This document shows, piece by piece, positions 52,356 to 64,000 of a DNA stretch of 64,000 nucleotides; positions within the stretch are counted from its first letter, which is position 1, and the number at the start of each line of letters is the position of its first letter. Position numbers and translations under genes: made by a program. The notes below the pieces were generated by a model. It saw only the letters and a list, made by a program, of their open reading frames with translations, had not been told where the DNA came from and ran no database searches. Origin of the DNA: Mesostigma viride (taxonomy: Eukaryota > Streptophyta > Mesostigmatophyceae > Mesostigmatales > Mesostigmataceae); contig RPFO01000154.1 in NCBI GenBank assembly GCA_009746045.1, positions 4,228,637-4,292,636 of the forward strand, written 5' to 3'.

Positions 52356-52384
52356 GGGTGGTTTTACCGGATTAGGATACATTT
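52356..52384. repeat. TIR11 left terminal inverted repeat
   Basis: 29 bp, perfectly inverse to 63283-63311. Confidence 0.95.
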
Positions 52385-52786
52385 TTTTGTTTAGGATACA
52401 TTTGATGCACTGTGCAGTTTTCAGATGTGTTTGAGGGGGTTGATTGCGCCTAACATGCATTTTATTGAAGCAATGAGTTTCCCAAGATATACATGATATA
52501 AACTAAGACAATTGACCCATTAAGGCAATGAGACAACATCAATAAGACAACATATGCCAATTGAATAAGACAACTCAACCTTACAGGACGTTGGGCCATC
52601 ATACGTCCGGAATAATTGTCTCACTTATTACATAACCAAACTTTTTGAGGGATCGCCATGGTTGCATGGTTTCCACACATGCGCCCTGCACTCATGTGCA
52701 TCAAAGGTGTTGCGTCTAGTGCCAACTCAGTGTCAAAGAACTGATTCAATCATATTTCCCGTGTGGCCATGAAGGCCCACATGAGT

Positions 52787-52790
<4 letters not shown>
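52385..52790. other. TIR11 left non-coding region
   Basis: AT-rich; contains several GACAACA / TAAGACAA short repeats (52505-52575). No gene recognised. The 3' end of the minus-strand gene starts at about 52746-52790. Confidence 0.5.
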
Positions 52791-55579
<2,789 letters not shown>

Positions 55580-55741
55580 AGTTCCCGTGGCTAGTGCCCA
55601 TCACCTTCCACCTTGAGCGAAGTCACGAATTCAAGCGCGAAGTGCATTTGAATCAAGCGGGAACTGGGTGACACTGCTTGAAGACGTGCAGCTCCAAGGC
55701 ATGCAAATGATGCAATGTATCAAAGATACGATACGCAAAGT

Positions 55742-56752
55742 TCAGGTGTTCAGGTGAAGCCGTGAAGACGTGAAGCCGTGAAGCCGTGAAGACGTGGTGA
55801 AGACAGGTGAAGACGTGGTGAAGACGTGAAGACGTGAAGACGTGAAGACGTGAAGACGTGAAGACACGATACGGCAAGTTCAGGTGAAGTTCAGGTGTTC
55901 AGGTGAAGCCGTGAAGACGTGAAGACGTGAAGCCGTGAAGCCGTGGTGAAGACAGGTGAAGACGCGGTGAAGACGTGAAGACGTGAAGACGTGAAGACGT
56001 GAAGACGTGAAGACACGATACGGCAAGTTCAGGTGAAGTTCAGGTGTTCAGGTGAAGCCGTGAAGACGTGAAGCCGTGAAGCCGTGAAGACGTGGTGAAG
56101 ACAGGTGAAGACGCGGTGAAGACGTGAAGACGTGAAGACGTGAAGACGTGAAGACGTGAAGACACGATACGGCAAGTTCAGGTGAAGTTCAGGTGTTCAG
56201 GTGAAGCCGTGAAGACGTGAAGCCGTGAAGCCGTGAAGACGTGGTGAAGACAGGTGAAGACGCGGTGAAGACGTGAAGACGTGAAGACGTGAAGACGTGA
56301 AGACGTGAAGACACGATACGGCAAGTTCAGGTGAAGTTCAGGTGTTCAGGTGAAGCCGTGAAGACGTGAAGCCGTGAAGCCGTGAAGACGTGGTGAAGAC
56401 AGGTGAAGACGCGGTGAAGACGTGAAGACGTGAAGACGTGAAGACGTGAAGACGTGAAGACACGATACGGCAAGTTCAGGTGAAGTTCAGGTGTTCAGGT
56501 GAAGCCGTGAAGACGTGAAGCCGTGAAGCCGTGAAGACGTGGTGAAGACAGGTGAAGACGCGGTGAAGACGTGAAGACGTGAAGACGTGAAGACGTGAAG
56601 ACGTGAAGACACGATACGGCAAGTTCAGGTGAAGTTCAGGTGTTCAGGTGAAGCCGTGAAGACGTGAAGCCGTGAAGCCGTGAAGACGTGGTGAAGACAG
56701 GTGAAGACGCGGTGAAGACGTGAAGACGTGAAGACGTGAAGACGTGAAGACA
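55742..56752. repeat. 149-bp tandem array built of GTGAAGACG submonomers
   Basis: The landmark AAGACACGAT starts at 55861, 56010, 56159, 56308, 56457 and 56606, exactly 149 bp apart each time. Within each unit are runs of the 9-mer GTGAAGACG and GTGAAGCCG plus GTTCAGGTGAAGTTCAGGTG. Copies are nearly identical. It lies between the two divergent TIR11 genes. Confidence 0.97.
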
Positions 56753-56804
56753 AGTTGCAGCACTCAGCCGCAGCAGTCGCACGCAGGTAGAAACGATAAT
56801 TTGT

Positions 56805-57263
56805 TTGAATCTGTCAAGACCCCATCGAATGTAAAACAGGTTTTTCGTAAAGAAATCCGATGTGTGGGCGGGCTTTACATAGTTGCGATTTCTGGCCTGC
56901 GATTTCTGGCCTGCGCTGGTTGTCTCTTTTATAGTGCTTCTGCCCAAGCACTACCGGCTGTAAAACAGTATACTTCTTGAAGAAATCAGTTGGGGCTTTG
57001 TTGGGCGTCACATTTGACCGGTGGGCGGAGTTTCCTGCTTCTGTGAAGGCGCCATCGAATGTAGATCAGTAGATTTTCTAAAGAAATCTGAGGTGTGGGC
57101 GGGGCCTTTATTGCTTGTGTCCATCCACCACCGGATGTAGAACAGTAGACTTATTGAAGAAAACAGTTTGGGGCTTTGTTGGGCGCCACATTTGAGCGGT
57201 GGGCGGGGTTTCTTGCTTCTGTCCAAGCACCACCGGGTGTAATACAGTAGATTTCCTATTAAC
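56805..57263. promoter_or_regulatory. Intergenic region with repeated GGGCGG modules upstream of the TIR11 transposase-like gene
   Basis: About five imperfect ~75-110-bp modules, each with CACCGG.TGTA..ACAGTA, TTCTTGAAGAAATC.G and a GTGGGCGG(GG) box (near 56861, 57020, 57095 and 57198). The last module ends 20 bp before the ATG at 57264. A promoter role is inferred from position and GC-box-like motifs; no TATA box is obvious. Confidence 0.5.
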
Positions 57264-60200
57264 ATGGATGAAGAATGGGATGTGCCAGACCTGGTGGATT
57301 CGGATGCGAGTTCTGAAGCTAGTTGGGGCGTAGATTCTGACGGCTCTGACGACGACCTGCTTCACACGGAAATGGGGCCCGGCACGTCTTCCTCTCGAGC
57401 GAAGCGCAGTGGGAAGAAAGATGGCGCCCGGCTTCTCGCCTCCAAATTGAAGTCCGTTGACAAGGACATCGCCAAGGCCAGGAAGTGCGGTCCGACTTGT
57501 GGGGAGCATTGCCTCGAGAAGGTGGGCACCTTACTTACCGATACCAGGTCGTGGACTGCCTTTCGAGAGTACCTGTACAACCAAACGGACCAGCAGCGCA
57601 TGGCCTCCCTTTGCGACGTGATCCGGTCGGCCGGCGTGGGCAACATCGAGGTAGAATCCCCTGCCGACGGTGGCCGTTACAAGAAGTACATCATTACCGG
57701 CCCTTTACACGTGGACGTGGTGATTGCGGGGTGCATGTACACCGTCACCGGTTGTGCATCTGCCATCCGGAAGATGGCCGGCGTTACCCGGGCGACTTGG
57801 AACAATCTGGTGGCGTCGGTCGTGTCGGCGAAAGAGTATTTCCTGACCGTGCATCCCAACGACCTAGCGACTTTCGGTGTTGGTCTGGAGCACGCACCAC
57901 CTGAGCGTGATGCTCGGGGGCGTTCGGAGGTTGGCGAACACGCAGCAATGTGGATGCACGAGTTGGTGCAGCAGATCGCAGACCATGACCCGACTCATGC
58001 TGGCGTTGTCTTCATGGACGTCATGTCCATCAAGGAGATGCACGCCATGTACGTTGAAGACGTGGTGGCAGAAGCGGGGGAAGGGGCCAAGGTGCTAGGC
58101 TACAACGCATTCTACCGCATCTGGCGCACCTACTGCAAAGGCGACTACTTCCCAGGGCAGAGGAGCCCGAAGGTGGTGGTATGCCCGCACAACAAGAGCA
58201 CCGGTCACTGCGCGGACTGCGTGGAACTGCGCATGCGGCGCCGCGGTGCTTCAACTGAGGCACAACGGCAGTACGTCGACAACCAAATCAAGCAGCATGT
58301 CGCTCTGGCCTGGTTTACCCGCCAGAACTATTGGTTGAGGCGCGAGCTTGCCTGCGCGATGGTGGCCGCTATGTTGACGGCCATTTTGTCGATCAACCTC
58401 GACAAGCTGGATCACGCCAAGACATACTGGCCGAAGCTGGTGGGGGGGCCCGACTCATGGGGCAGCTATGCAGGTGGCATGATGCCGTTCTCGCTCTTCT
58501 GTGCGGCCGTCCATGGGTACAAGGCGATGTGGTTCATCGTTCTCGCATGGGTCCTCATGACCGACAACCTCTCCGGCAGTGTCACCGTCACGATGCTGAT
58601 GCACATCCTGGCGCAGTTGATGAGGGACCAGCCATGGAGGAGGGCGGGGCTGCCGCACATGCCCAGGTGTTTGTGCCTGCAACTGGACGGTGGGAGTGAA
58701 AACCGGAATCACACCGTCTTACTGTTTGCATGGTGGCTCGTACACGTTGGCTTCTTCGACGTCGTCGAAATGCACCGCATGCTCGTGGGCCACACGCACG
58801 CCGACCCAGATCAGAAATTCGGCGTGCTTGTGGCCTACATGAGACACGCTGTGGCGGGGGGGCCTAGCTTCGTGCACAAGTACCCAACTTTGGAGAGCTG
58901 GGTGGCGGCCATAGAAGAGGCATTCCGTCAGCCTAGTGGTGCAGCTGCGAACTGCAACTCGACCGTCCCCGCTGGCACGGAGGTCAAGGTATTGGGGGTC
59001 GCTTACGATGTCAGGAACTTTCTCACTCCGTTGCAGCGCGAGTCGTTTGCCGGTTGGTGCAGCACAGTAGATTGGATGACCGGTAGGGAGGATCAGGTTA
59101 TCAAGGTCACCAGGGTGCGTGGTGATGTCGTGCAGCCTGCGTGCAGCGAGGCGCAGCCGGCGCACGGAGGGGCGGCGCCATCGGTGCGCGGCGGGGCGGC
59201 AGCGGCGGCGCAGCCGGCACGCGGCGGGGCGGGGCAGTCAGCGGGCAGCGGGGCGGCGCTGCCGGTGCGCGGCGGGGCGGGGCAGTCGACGGGCGGCGGG
59301 GCAGGGCCGTCGACGGGCGGCGGGCCAGCGGTGCTGCCGGCGCGCGCGGGCGGCGGGGCGGGGCAGTCGGCGCGCGGGGGGCCAGCGGCGCTGCCGGCGC
59401 GCGTGGGCGGCGGGGCGGGGCTGTCGACGGGCGGCGGGGCGGGGCAGTCGACGGGCGGCGGGGCAGGGCCGTCGGCGTGCGGGGGCCAGCGGTGCTGCCG
59501 GCGCGCGTGGGCGGCGGGGCGGGGCTGTCGACGGGCGGCGGGGCGGGGCAGTCGACGGGCGGCGGGGCAGGGCCGTCGGCGTGCGGGGGCCAGCGGTGCT
59601 GCCGGCGCGCGTGGGCGGCGGGGCGGGGCTGTCGACGGGCGGCGGGGCGGGGCAGTCGGCGTGCGGGGGGCCAGCGGTGCTGCCGGCGCGCGTGGGCGGC
59701 GGGGCGGGGCTGTCGACGGGCGGCGTGGCGGGGCAGTCAGCGCGCGGGGGCCAGCGGCGCTGCCGGCGCGCGTGGGCGGCGGGGCGGGGCTGTCGACGGG
59801 CGGCGGGGCGGGGCAGTCGACGGGCGGCGTGGCGGGGCGGTCGGCGTGCGGGGGCCAGCGGCGCTGCCGGCGCGCGTGGGCGGCGGGGCGGGGCTGTCGA
59901 CGGGCGGCGGGGCGGGGCAGTCGACGGGCGGCGGGGCAGGGCGGTCGGCGTGCGGGGGGCCAGCGGCGCTGCCGGCGCGCGTGGGCGGCGGGGCGGGGCT
60001 GTCGACGGGCGGCGGGGCGGGGCAGTCGACGGGCGGCGGGGCAGGGCCGTCGGCGCGCGGGGGGCCAGCGGCGCTGCCGGCGCGCGTGGGCGGCGGGGCG
60101 GGGCTGTCGACGGGCGGCGGGGCGGGGCAGTCGACGGGCGGGGGGCCAGCGGTGCTGCCGGCGCGCGTGGGCGGCGGGGCGGGGCTGTCGACGGGCGGCG

Positions 60201-62114
60201 GGGCGGGGCAGTCGGCGTGCGGGGGCCAGCGGTGCTGCCGGCGCGCGTGGGCGGCGGGGCGGGGCTGTCGACGGGCGGCGGGGCGGGGCCGTCGGCGCGC
60301 GGGGGCCAGCGGCGCTGCCGGCGCGCGTGGGCGGCGGGGCGGGGCTGTCGACGGGCGGCGTGGCGGGGCAGTCGACGGGCGGCGGGGCAGGGCGGTCGGC
60401 GTGCGGGGGGCCAGCGGCGCTGCCGGCGCGCGTGGGCGGCGGGGCGGGGCTGTCGACGGGCGGCGGGGCGGGGCAGTCGACGGGCGGCGGGGCGGGGCAG
60501 CCGGCGCGCGGCGGGCCGGAGGCGCAGCCGGCGGGCGGCGGAGCGGCACAGCCGGTGCCTGAAAAACGCGGTCGCTCAATGAAGGTGCACCACGCCGTCT
60601 TCTTCCAGGTACAGGGCAACGCAGAGACCTGGTTGTCCTACCGGACCACGGAGTCCCAAAAGACGCCGTGGCAGCCCGCGGGGACTCGACAGGAAGGCGC
60701 GCCACGGTGCGGGAAGGCGATGACACAGCCTTACAAGTTTGATGCGGAGGGGCGGCCGCTGTTTGGCGTCCGACTTGTGGATCCAGACCGCATTCCGATG
60801 TTGCAGGACACCCCAGCCTTCGCACCATTGAACATGGAGTTTCTGGGGAAGGAGCTGGAGTCGATCAAAACAAGGGTCGAGAAGTTGCCCCATGGCATCT
60901 GGCAGTGGTACTTTCCGCCCGACACCATCAAGCCAAACGAGGCCTTTTTCGCAAAAGTCCCACATGCCCCTGAGGAGGTGCCTGAGGAGTGGCGCCCTTT
61001 GCCGTGGCCATCTCGCGCGGACATCTCCGCCCTGCGTGAGCACGATGCAGCGCCTGAACCACCACCGACGCAAGAAGAGCACTTCATGGCGTTGGTCGAC
61101 GCAGAGGCGGTGCGCGTCACCCCGCTGGTAGACCGAGTTCTTCATGATGGCCACACACAGCAGGAATGGGCGGCAGAAGACAGGGCCATGACAGCCAAGG
61201 TCGCTTACTTGAAGCGCATGCAAGGCGTTGAGAAAGGCTCCGCTGTTCTATACTGGCACCCTTCAGCTGGTATTCTCTGCAACTCGAAGCTCACGTGGAC
61301 TCCAGTCCTCTTTGGCATCATCAAGGAGGTGGTTGCGAAGGAGGATGGCGGCCAACCTTCTATTGAGCTCTTTGTATACCGCGCTAAGCATTTGCGTGAC
61401 ACGTGGCACCCGTGGAACCCAGACATTGCGCAATGGCCCCATCCGCCAACCACTGCGGCGCACACGGTGATCATCACCGCGTCAGACCTCGTCTTGACAC
61501 AAGTGGTGGGCAAGCGAGGTCAGCCGCCCCATGCAGTCTCCTTGGGTGCGAACAAAAAGCTCACCAAGGAGTGCCTAAAGGCGCTGAAGGAGGTGCCCTA
61601 TGACGCGGAACACCCGGTCGTGAAGTGGCAAGATGCTGAATGCTCGAAGGGCATCGTCGGCATGGCGAAGGCATGCTGGGAAGGCATAAGGCTGCAGGTC
61701 AAGAGTGGCAGCCGCAACCTCGTAGGGCAAGTCGTGTGTCATTGGGCGTCGGAGCGTGTGACATCCGCGGACGGTCGCACCGAAAGCCGGGACGGCAGGT
61801 ACCATGGTCGTGTCGCTGTTGTCGACACGCAAAACGACATGGTAGCCATGTACTGGGGTGCCCGTTGGGAGGAGGACGCGGTTTCTTGTGTGCCTCTCCA
61901 CGAGCTGGAGGCACAGATCTGCGGGTGCCCCGGTGTGGTCGTCCCTGCGTTGCAAGCGCCGGATATCACCCTGGCCGAGGCTCGATTGCGCGAGATGGTT
62001 CCACCCAGCGACGATGTGGCGGAGAACAACAACGCAGGCGCCTCCCGGCGTCGGAAGCGAGCGCTCATCCTTGCCGATGACGATGACGACGACGACGACG
62101 ACGACGACTGCTGA
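57264..62114 (+). CDS. TIR11 putative transposase, DUF7869-like DDE/D protein with internal minisatellite
   Basis: 1616 codons, single exon. Acidic N-terminus; Cys-rich block near 73-85 (CGPTCGEHC); a helix-turn-helix-like helical region near 165-205; a His/Cys cluster near 310-325 (CPHNKSTGHCADC). The putative catalytic core follows: INLDKLDHAKTYW (Asp380/383), LQLDGGSENRN (Asp475, Glu479) and MLVGHTHADPDQKFG (H510-D516). This DxxxEN...GHTHxDxDQ pattern is what I know from uncharacterised eukaryotic proteins annotated DUF7869, which look like RNase H-fold transposases. Residues ~620-1095 are a Gly/Ala/Arg/Ser repeat encoded by a GC-rich minisatellite. The C-terminal ~500 residues are ordered and unknown, ending in an Asp run. 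Being the only enzyme-like gene in the element, it is inferred to be the transposase. Confidence 0.7.
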   Translation: MDEEWDVPDLVDSDASSEASWGVDSDGSDDDLLHTEMGPGTSSSRAKRSGKKDGARLLASKLKSVDKDIAKARKCGPTCGEHCLEKVGTLLTDTRSWTAFREYLYNQTDQQRMASLCDVIRSAGVGNIEVESPADGGRYKKYIITGPLHVDVVIAGCMYTVTGCASAIRKMAGVTRATWNNLVASVVSAKEYFLTVHPNDLATFGVGLEHAPPERDARGRSEVGEHAAMWMHELVQQIADHDPTHAGVVFMDVMSIKEMHAMYVEDVVAEAGEGAKVLGYNAFYRIWRTYCKGDYFPGQRSPKVVVCPHNKSTGHCADCVELRMRRRGASTEAQRQYVDNQIKQHVALAWFTRQNYWLRRELACAMVAAMLTAILSINLDKLDHAKTYWPKLVGGPDSWGSYAGGMMPFSLFCAAVHGYKAMWFIVLAWVLMTDNLSGSVTVTMLMHILAQLMRDQPWRRAGLPHMPRCLCLQLDGGSENRNHTVLLFAWWLVHVGFFDVVEMHRMLVGHTHADPDQKFGVLVAYMRHAVAGGPSFVHKYPTLESWVAAIEEAFRQPSGAAANCNSTVPAGTEVKVLGVAYDVRNFLTPLQRESFAGWCSTVDWMTGREDQVIKVTRVRGDVVQPACSEAQPAHGGAAPSVRGGAAAAAQPARGGAGQSAGSGAALPVRGGAGQSTGGGAGPSTGGGPAVLPARAGGGAGQSARGGPAALPARVGGGAGLSTGGGAGQSTGGGAGPSACGGQRCCRRAWAAGRGCRRAAGRGSRRAAGQGRRRAGASGAAGARGRRGGAVDGRRGGAVGVRGASGAAGARGRRGGAVDGRRGGAVSARGPAALPARVGGGAGLSTGGGAGQSTGGVAGRSACGGQRRCRRAWAAGRGCRRAAGRGSRRAAGQGGRRAGGQRRCRRAWAAGRGCRRAAGRGSRRAAGQGRRRAGGQRRCRRAWAAGRGCRRAAGRGSRRAGGQRCCRRAWAAGRGCRRAAGRGSRRAGASGAAGARGRRGGAVDGRRGGAVGARGPAALPARVGGGAGLSTGGVAGQSTGGGAGRSACGGPAALPARVGGGAGLSTGGGAGQSTGGGAGQPARGGPEAQPAGGGAAQPVPEKRGRSMKVHHAVFFQVQGNAETWLSYRTTESQKTPWQPAGTRQEGAPRCGKAMTQPYKFDAEGRPLFGVRLVDPDRIPMLQDTPAFAPLNMEFLGKELESIKTRVEKLPHGIWQWYFPPDTIKPNEAFFAKVPHAPEEVPEEWRPLPWPSRADISALREHDAAPEPPPTQEEHFMALVDAEAVRVTPLVDRVLHDGHTQQEWAAEDRAMTAKVAYLKRMQGVEKGSAVLYWHPSAGILCNSKLTWTPVLFGIIKEVVAKEDGGQPSIELFVYRAKHLRDTWHPWNPDIAQWPHPPTTAAHTVIITASDLVLTQVVGKRGQPPHAVSLGANKKLTKECLKALKEVPYDAEHPVVKWQDAECSKGIVGMAKACWEGIRLQVKSGSRNLVGQVVCHWASERVTSADGRTESRDGRYHGRVAVVDTQNDMVAMYWGARWEEDAVSCVPLHELEAQICGCPGVVVPALQAPDITLAEARLREMVPPSDDVAENNNAGASRRRKRALILADDDDDDDDDDDC
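59120..60560 (+). repeat. GC-rich minisatellite inside the TIR11 transposase-like ORF
   Basis: Variable units of about 65-125 bp built from GCGGGGCGGGGCAGTCGACG, GGCAGGGCCGTCGGCG and CAGCGGCGCTGCCGGCGCGC blocks. Indels that are not multiples of three switch the reading among Gly/Ser-, Arg/Ala- and Ala/Pro-rich versions, yet the long frame survives. All three plus frames, and two minus frames, are open. Confidence 0.95.
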
Positions 62115-62520
62115 AGCGCGAGCAGCGGTTGTTGTCATTGAGCTGCTCATGTGCTGCTGCTGCTGCTGCTGCTGCTGTGCTGCCATGCTACTGTTGCTGC
62201 ATTGCTGCCGTGCTGCTGTTGTGCTGTTGTGCTGATGTGTTGCTGCATTGCTGCCGTGCCGCTGATGTATTGCTGTCGTGCTGCTGCCGTGCTGCTGTGT
62301 TGATGCACTGCTGCATTACGGCCGTGCTGCTGAGCTACAGTTGTGCTGCTGCTGTGCTACGGTCATGCTGCTGCTGTGTTGCTGGGCTGATGTGTTGTTG
62401 CATTGATGTAGTGGCTATTGTTCCGCTACTACAATTTGCTACTGATGCCGCTGCTGGTGCTTTTTTGCATGGCAGTGCCCGCTATGTTCACACCACTGTT
62501 GCCGCGGTTGGTATCGCGTG
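62115..62520 (+). repeat. Degenerate CTG/GTT-rich tract after the TIR11 ORF
   Basis: Irregular repeats of GCTGCTGTGCTG, GCATTGCTGCCG and GTGTTGCTG. The apparent Cys/Leu-rich frame it produces is not supported as a gene. Probably 3' UTR. Confidence 0.75.
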
Positions 62521-63282
62521 ATTTCCACCGGTTGTGCGTTGACATGTGTTACTCATGCATTTCCCGCTATATTTGGTAGCACGCGGTTTCGCGTTAGTTA
62601 GGTGCAGACAGCTGCATGTAGACAAACATCTTGTTTAAGTCGGTCAATTAACGGTTCTTGACGCATCATGGTCCAAGTCGACCGACCTGTAGGGACCAGT
62701 AGAGCAATTGTCTAGGAGAAAGAGCGTGATCGCTGCAGAAGCCGCGTGGCAGCCGTGGCTGTACCTGTAGTACGACCTGCATATATATGGATACTGTATT
62801 TGGATACTGGGTTGTTTATCAATTCTGGTTTTAATTTATTTAGTGTACCTGGTGTTGGCATGCCAACTCAGTGCTAAACTACTTTATGCACAATGATGCA
62901 ACTTGATGCTATAGTGACGTGCCACGATGTAACTTTATTAACTTCACCATTAGTCATGGGGTCAATAGGATTGCTCATTATGCCATGTTAACATGAACCA
63001 TGGGTTACGTAATAGTGAAAACAGTAATCATGATGCTCCACTTGAAGTCTCCAACATGGTCATGTTTGGAATTTTATTGATCATATTTACAATATATGAA
63101 AAGAGACAACAAACGTGGAAGCATGGCACGCCGAGGCCGATAATATATGTGTGAAATATGAAAAGAGACAACATCTTTGGCAAGCATGATCATATCATGC
63201 TTGCCAAACATATGAATGATATCGACCATGTCCAGAAACCATGTTTGCCAATGGTGCATTTAGGATACATTTGAAGCTGTGC
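62521..63282. other. TIR11 right non-coding region
   Basis: AT-rich, no gene recognised. Two direct copies of TATGAAAAGAGACAACA lie at about 63096 and 63158, and a perfect hairpin (12-bp stem GGCAAGCATGAT, loop CAT) at 63179-63205. Confidence 0.55.
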
Positions 63283-63311
63283 AAATGTATCCTAATCCGG
63301 TAAAACCACCC
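63283..63311. repeat. TIR11 right terminal inverted repeat
   Basis: 29 bp, perfect inverse of 52356-52384; followed by the duplicated GAG. Confidence 0.95.
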
Positions 63312-63740
63312 GAGTCACGGGTAGTCACTAAGGTACAAGCCAGAGAGGCAGGCCTATTTATGTTGTCTAACCCCACTGGCAAGCAATCTTTGGTCTCCTG
63401 GTTCAGCAGACTCCACAAGCGCAAGGCAGTCAGCAGCAATGTAGCTGAATGCCGTGCTGTGGTCTCATCTGTGTTGCATGCCAGGTACTTGAACCATCTG
63501 CTGGTGTGGTTGCAGCATCAGGCTGGTAGTTATGCTGGTGTCAAATCCCATCTGCTGACTGACAGTCAATCCCTTCTCTCTTTCCTGGACAACCCCTTGG
63601 CTGTGCACACCGATTTGGACTGGAGTGTCCTCAAGCAGGAGTGTACCTATCTGGAGTCCAAGACTCACATCCGAGACCCTGACAATGCAGCAGATGCACT
63701 CACAAAAGTGCCACAGGCTGCAGGGCCTCATGCAGTATAG
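63312..63740 (+). pseudogene. E4 RNase H, C-terminal part
   Basis: Resumes the RNase H interrupted at 52355: VQAREAGLFMLS, WFSRLHKRKAVSSNVAECRA with the Glu, HLLTDSQSLLSFL with the central Asp, HTDLDWSVLKQE, and NAADALTK near the end. It matches the corresponding parts of E2 (29161-29685) and E1. The stop follows at 63738-63740. Confidence 0.92.
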
Positions 63741-64000
63741 AGTCCTATACACGCTGATGAACCCATATAACGGCAGAGGGTGAAGTGCCTCAGCCTAGGG
63801 CTGTTAGCACCAGATAGGAGGGTGGTCATGGGGTGGCAGGGTCTGAAGTGTCCCACCCGTAAGACTCTCTTTGCGTCATTAATTAAAGATTGAGGTCAGA
63901 AGGGTCCTCCTTTATTGATGGCTTGTTCTTTGTCAATAAAACGTGTGGTCATATTTTTCTGACAATGGTTGTTCCCAACACAGGCACCCAACCAGTGGGG
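63741..64000 (+). other. E4 3' untranslated region to window end
   Basis: No coding signal. A purine-rich AAAGATTGAGGTCAGAAGGG lies at about 63887-63906. I could not identify the start of a 3' LTR because the 5' LTR is not available for comparison. Confidence 0.45.

Noticed and set aside
55742-56752. Possible CRISPR array because of regular spacing
   Set aside because: The whole 149-bp unit repeats, with no unique spacers, in a eukaryotic transposon; it is a tandem minisatellite.
59093-60828. Large Arg/Pro/Ala-rich open frames on the minus strand and in the other plus frames
   Set aside because: They are stop-free readings of the GC-rich minisatellite and lack conserved flanks.
62129-62521. 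Cys/Leu-rich 130-codon frame after the TIR11 gene
   Set aside because: Arises from a degenerate CTG-type repeat; no recognisable domain.
63741-64000. 3' LTR of E4
   Set aside because: No AGTT start with a matching 5' copy could be found; the LTR is probably beyond the window.

Overview
The window looks like nuclear DNA of a plant-lineage eukaryote. The one host gene I can name, at 475-1455 on the minus strand, is a three-exon NF-YB (CCAAT-binding histone-fold) gene of the land-plant/streptophyte type with canonical GT-AG introns. The long intergenic space, nested retrotransposons, minisatellites and spliced transposon genes suggest a large, repeat-rich genome. A charophyte alga such as Chara is my best guess, but that is inference. 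I found no rRNA, tRNA, CRISPR or prokaryotic feature.

Layout. 1-277 is a simple repeat; 475-1455 is NF-YB; 2162-2349 is a small MITE. 2428-8428 is a minus-strand LINE (APE-type endonuclease, reverse transcriptase, zinc-binding tail) flanked by a 13-bp target-site duplication (TSD), with a TIR element carrying tandem repeats inside its 5' region. 8800-8900 is a 101-bp, 5'-truncated stub of the same LINE with its own 13-bp TSD. 9045-9400 is another LINE fragment. 9403-10589 is a broken gag gene split by a solo LTR (9689-10162) and cut off by the end of a DNA transposon at 10590.

Nested LTR elements. E1 (10718-18819, minus) is complete with 617-bp LTRs. 19587-21465 is a probable 5' LTR plus a coiled-coil ORF. 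TRG (21880-31592) is a gag-only, TG..CA retrotransposon whose zinc knuckle is split by E2 (24064-30542). A CACTA-like transposon occupies 34057-41630. E4 (about 41631 to beyond 64000) is split twice: E3 (42710-48864) lies in its gag, and an 11-kb TIR transposon, TIR11 (52356-63311), lies in its RNase H. Boundaries of E1, E2, E3, TRG and the solo LTR are supported by equal-length LTRs and/or exact 5-bp TSDs.

Main result. E1-E4 form one coherent, unusual Ty1/copia-like lineage. Their LTRs begin AGTT and end AACT instead of TG..CA; no usual tRNA primer site follows; integrase precedes the retropepsin-like domain (gag, integrase, protease, reverse transcriptase, RNase H); the protease motif is DTQA/DTQAS/DTNS instead of DTGA; and the reverse transcriptase motif is HGDD instead of YVDD. 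TIR11 is a second notable system: 29-bp TIRs, a 3-bp TSD, a 1616-residue DDE/D-like protein containing a huge GC-rich minisatellite, a divergent gene for a Cys/His-finger plus polyglutamine protein, and a precise 149-bp tandem array between them.

Limits: domain calls come from reading motifs without any database search. Many pol genes carry frameshifts although the LTR pairs are nearly identical, so some may be sequencing indels.
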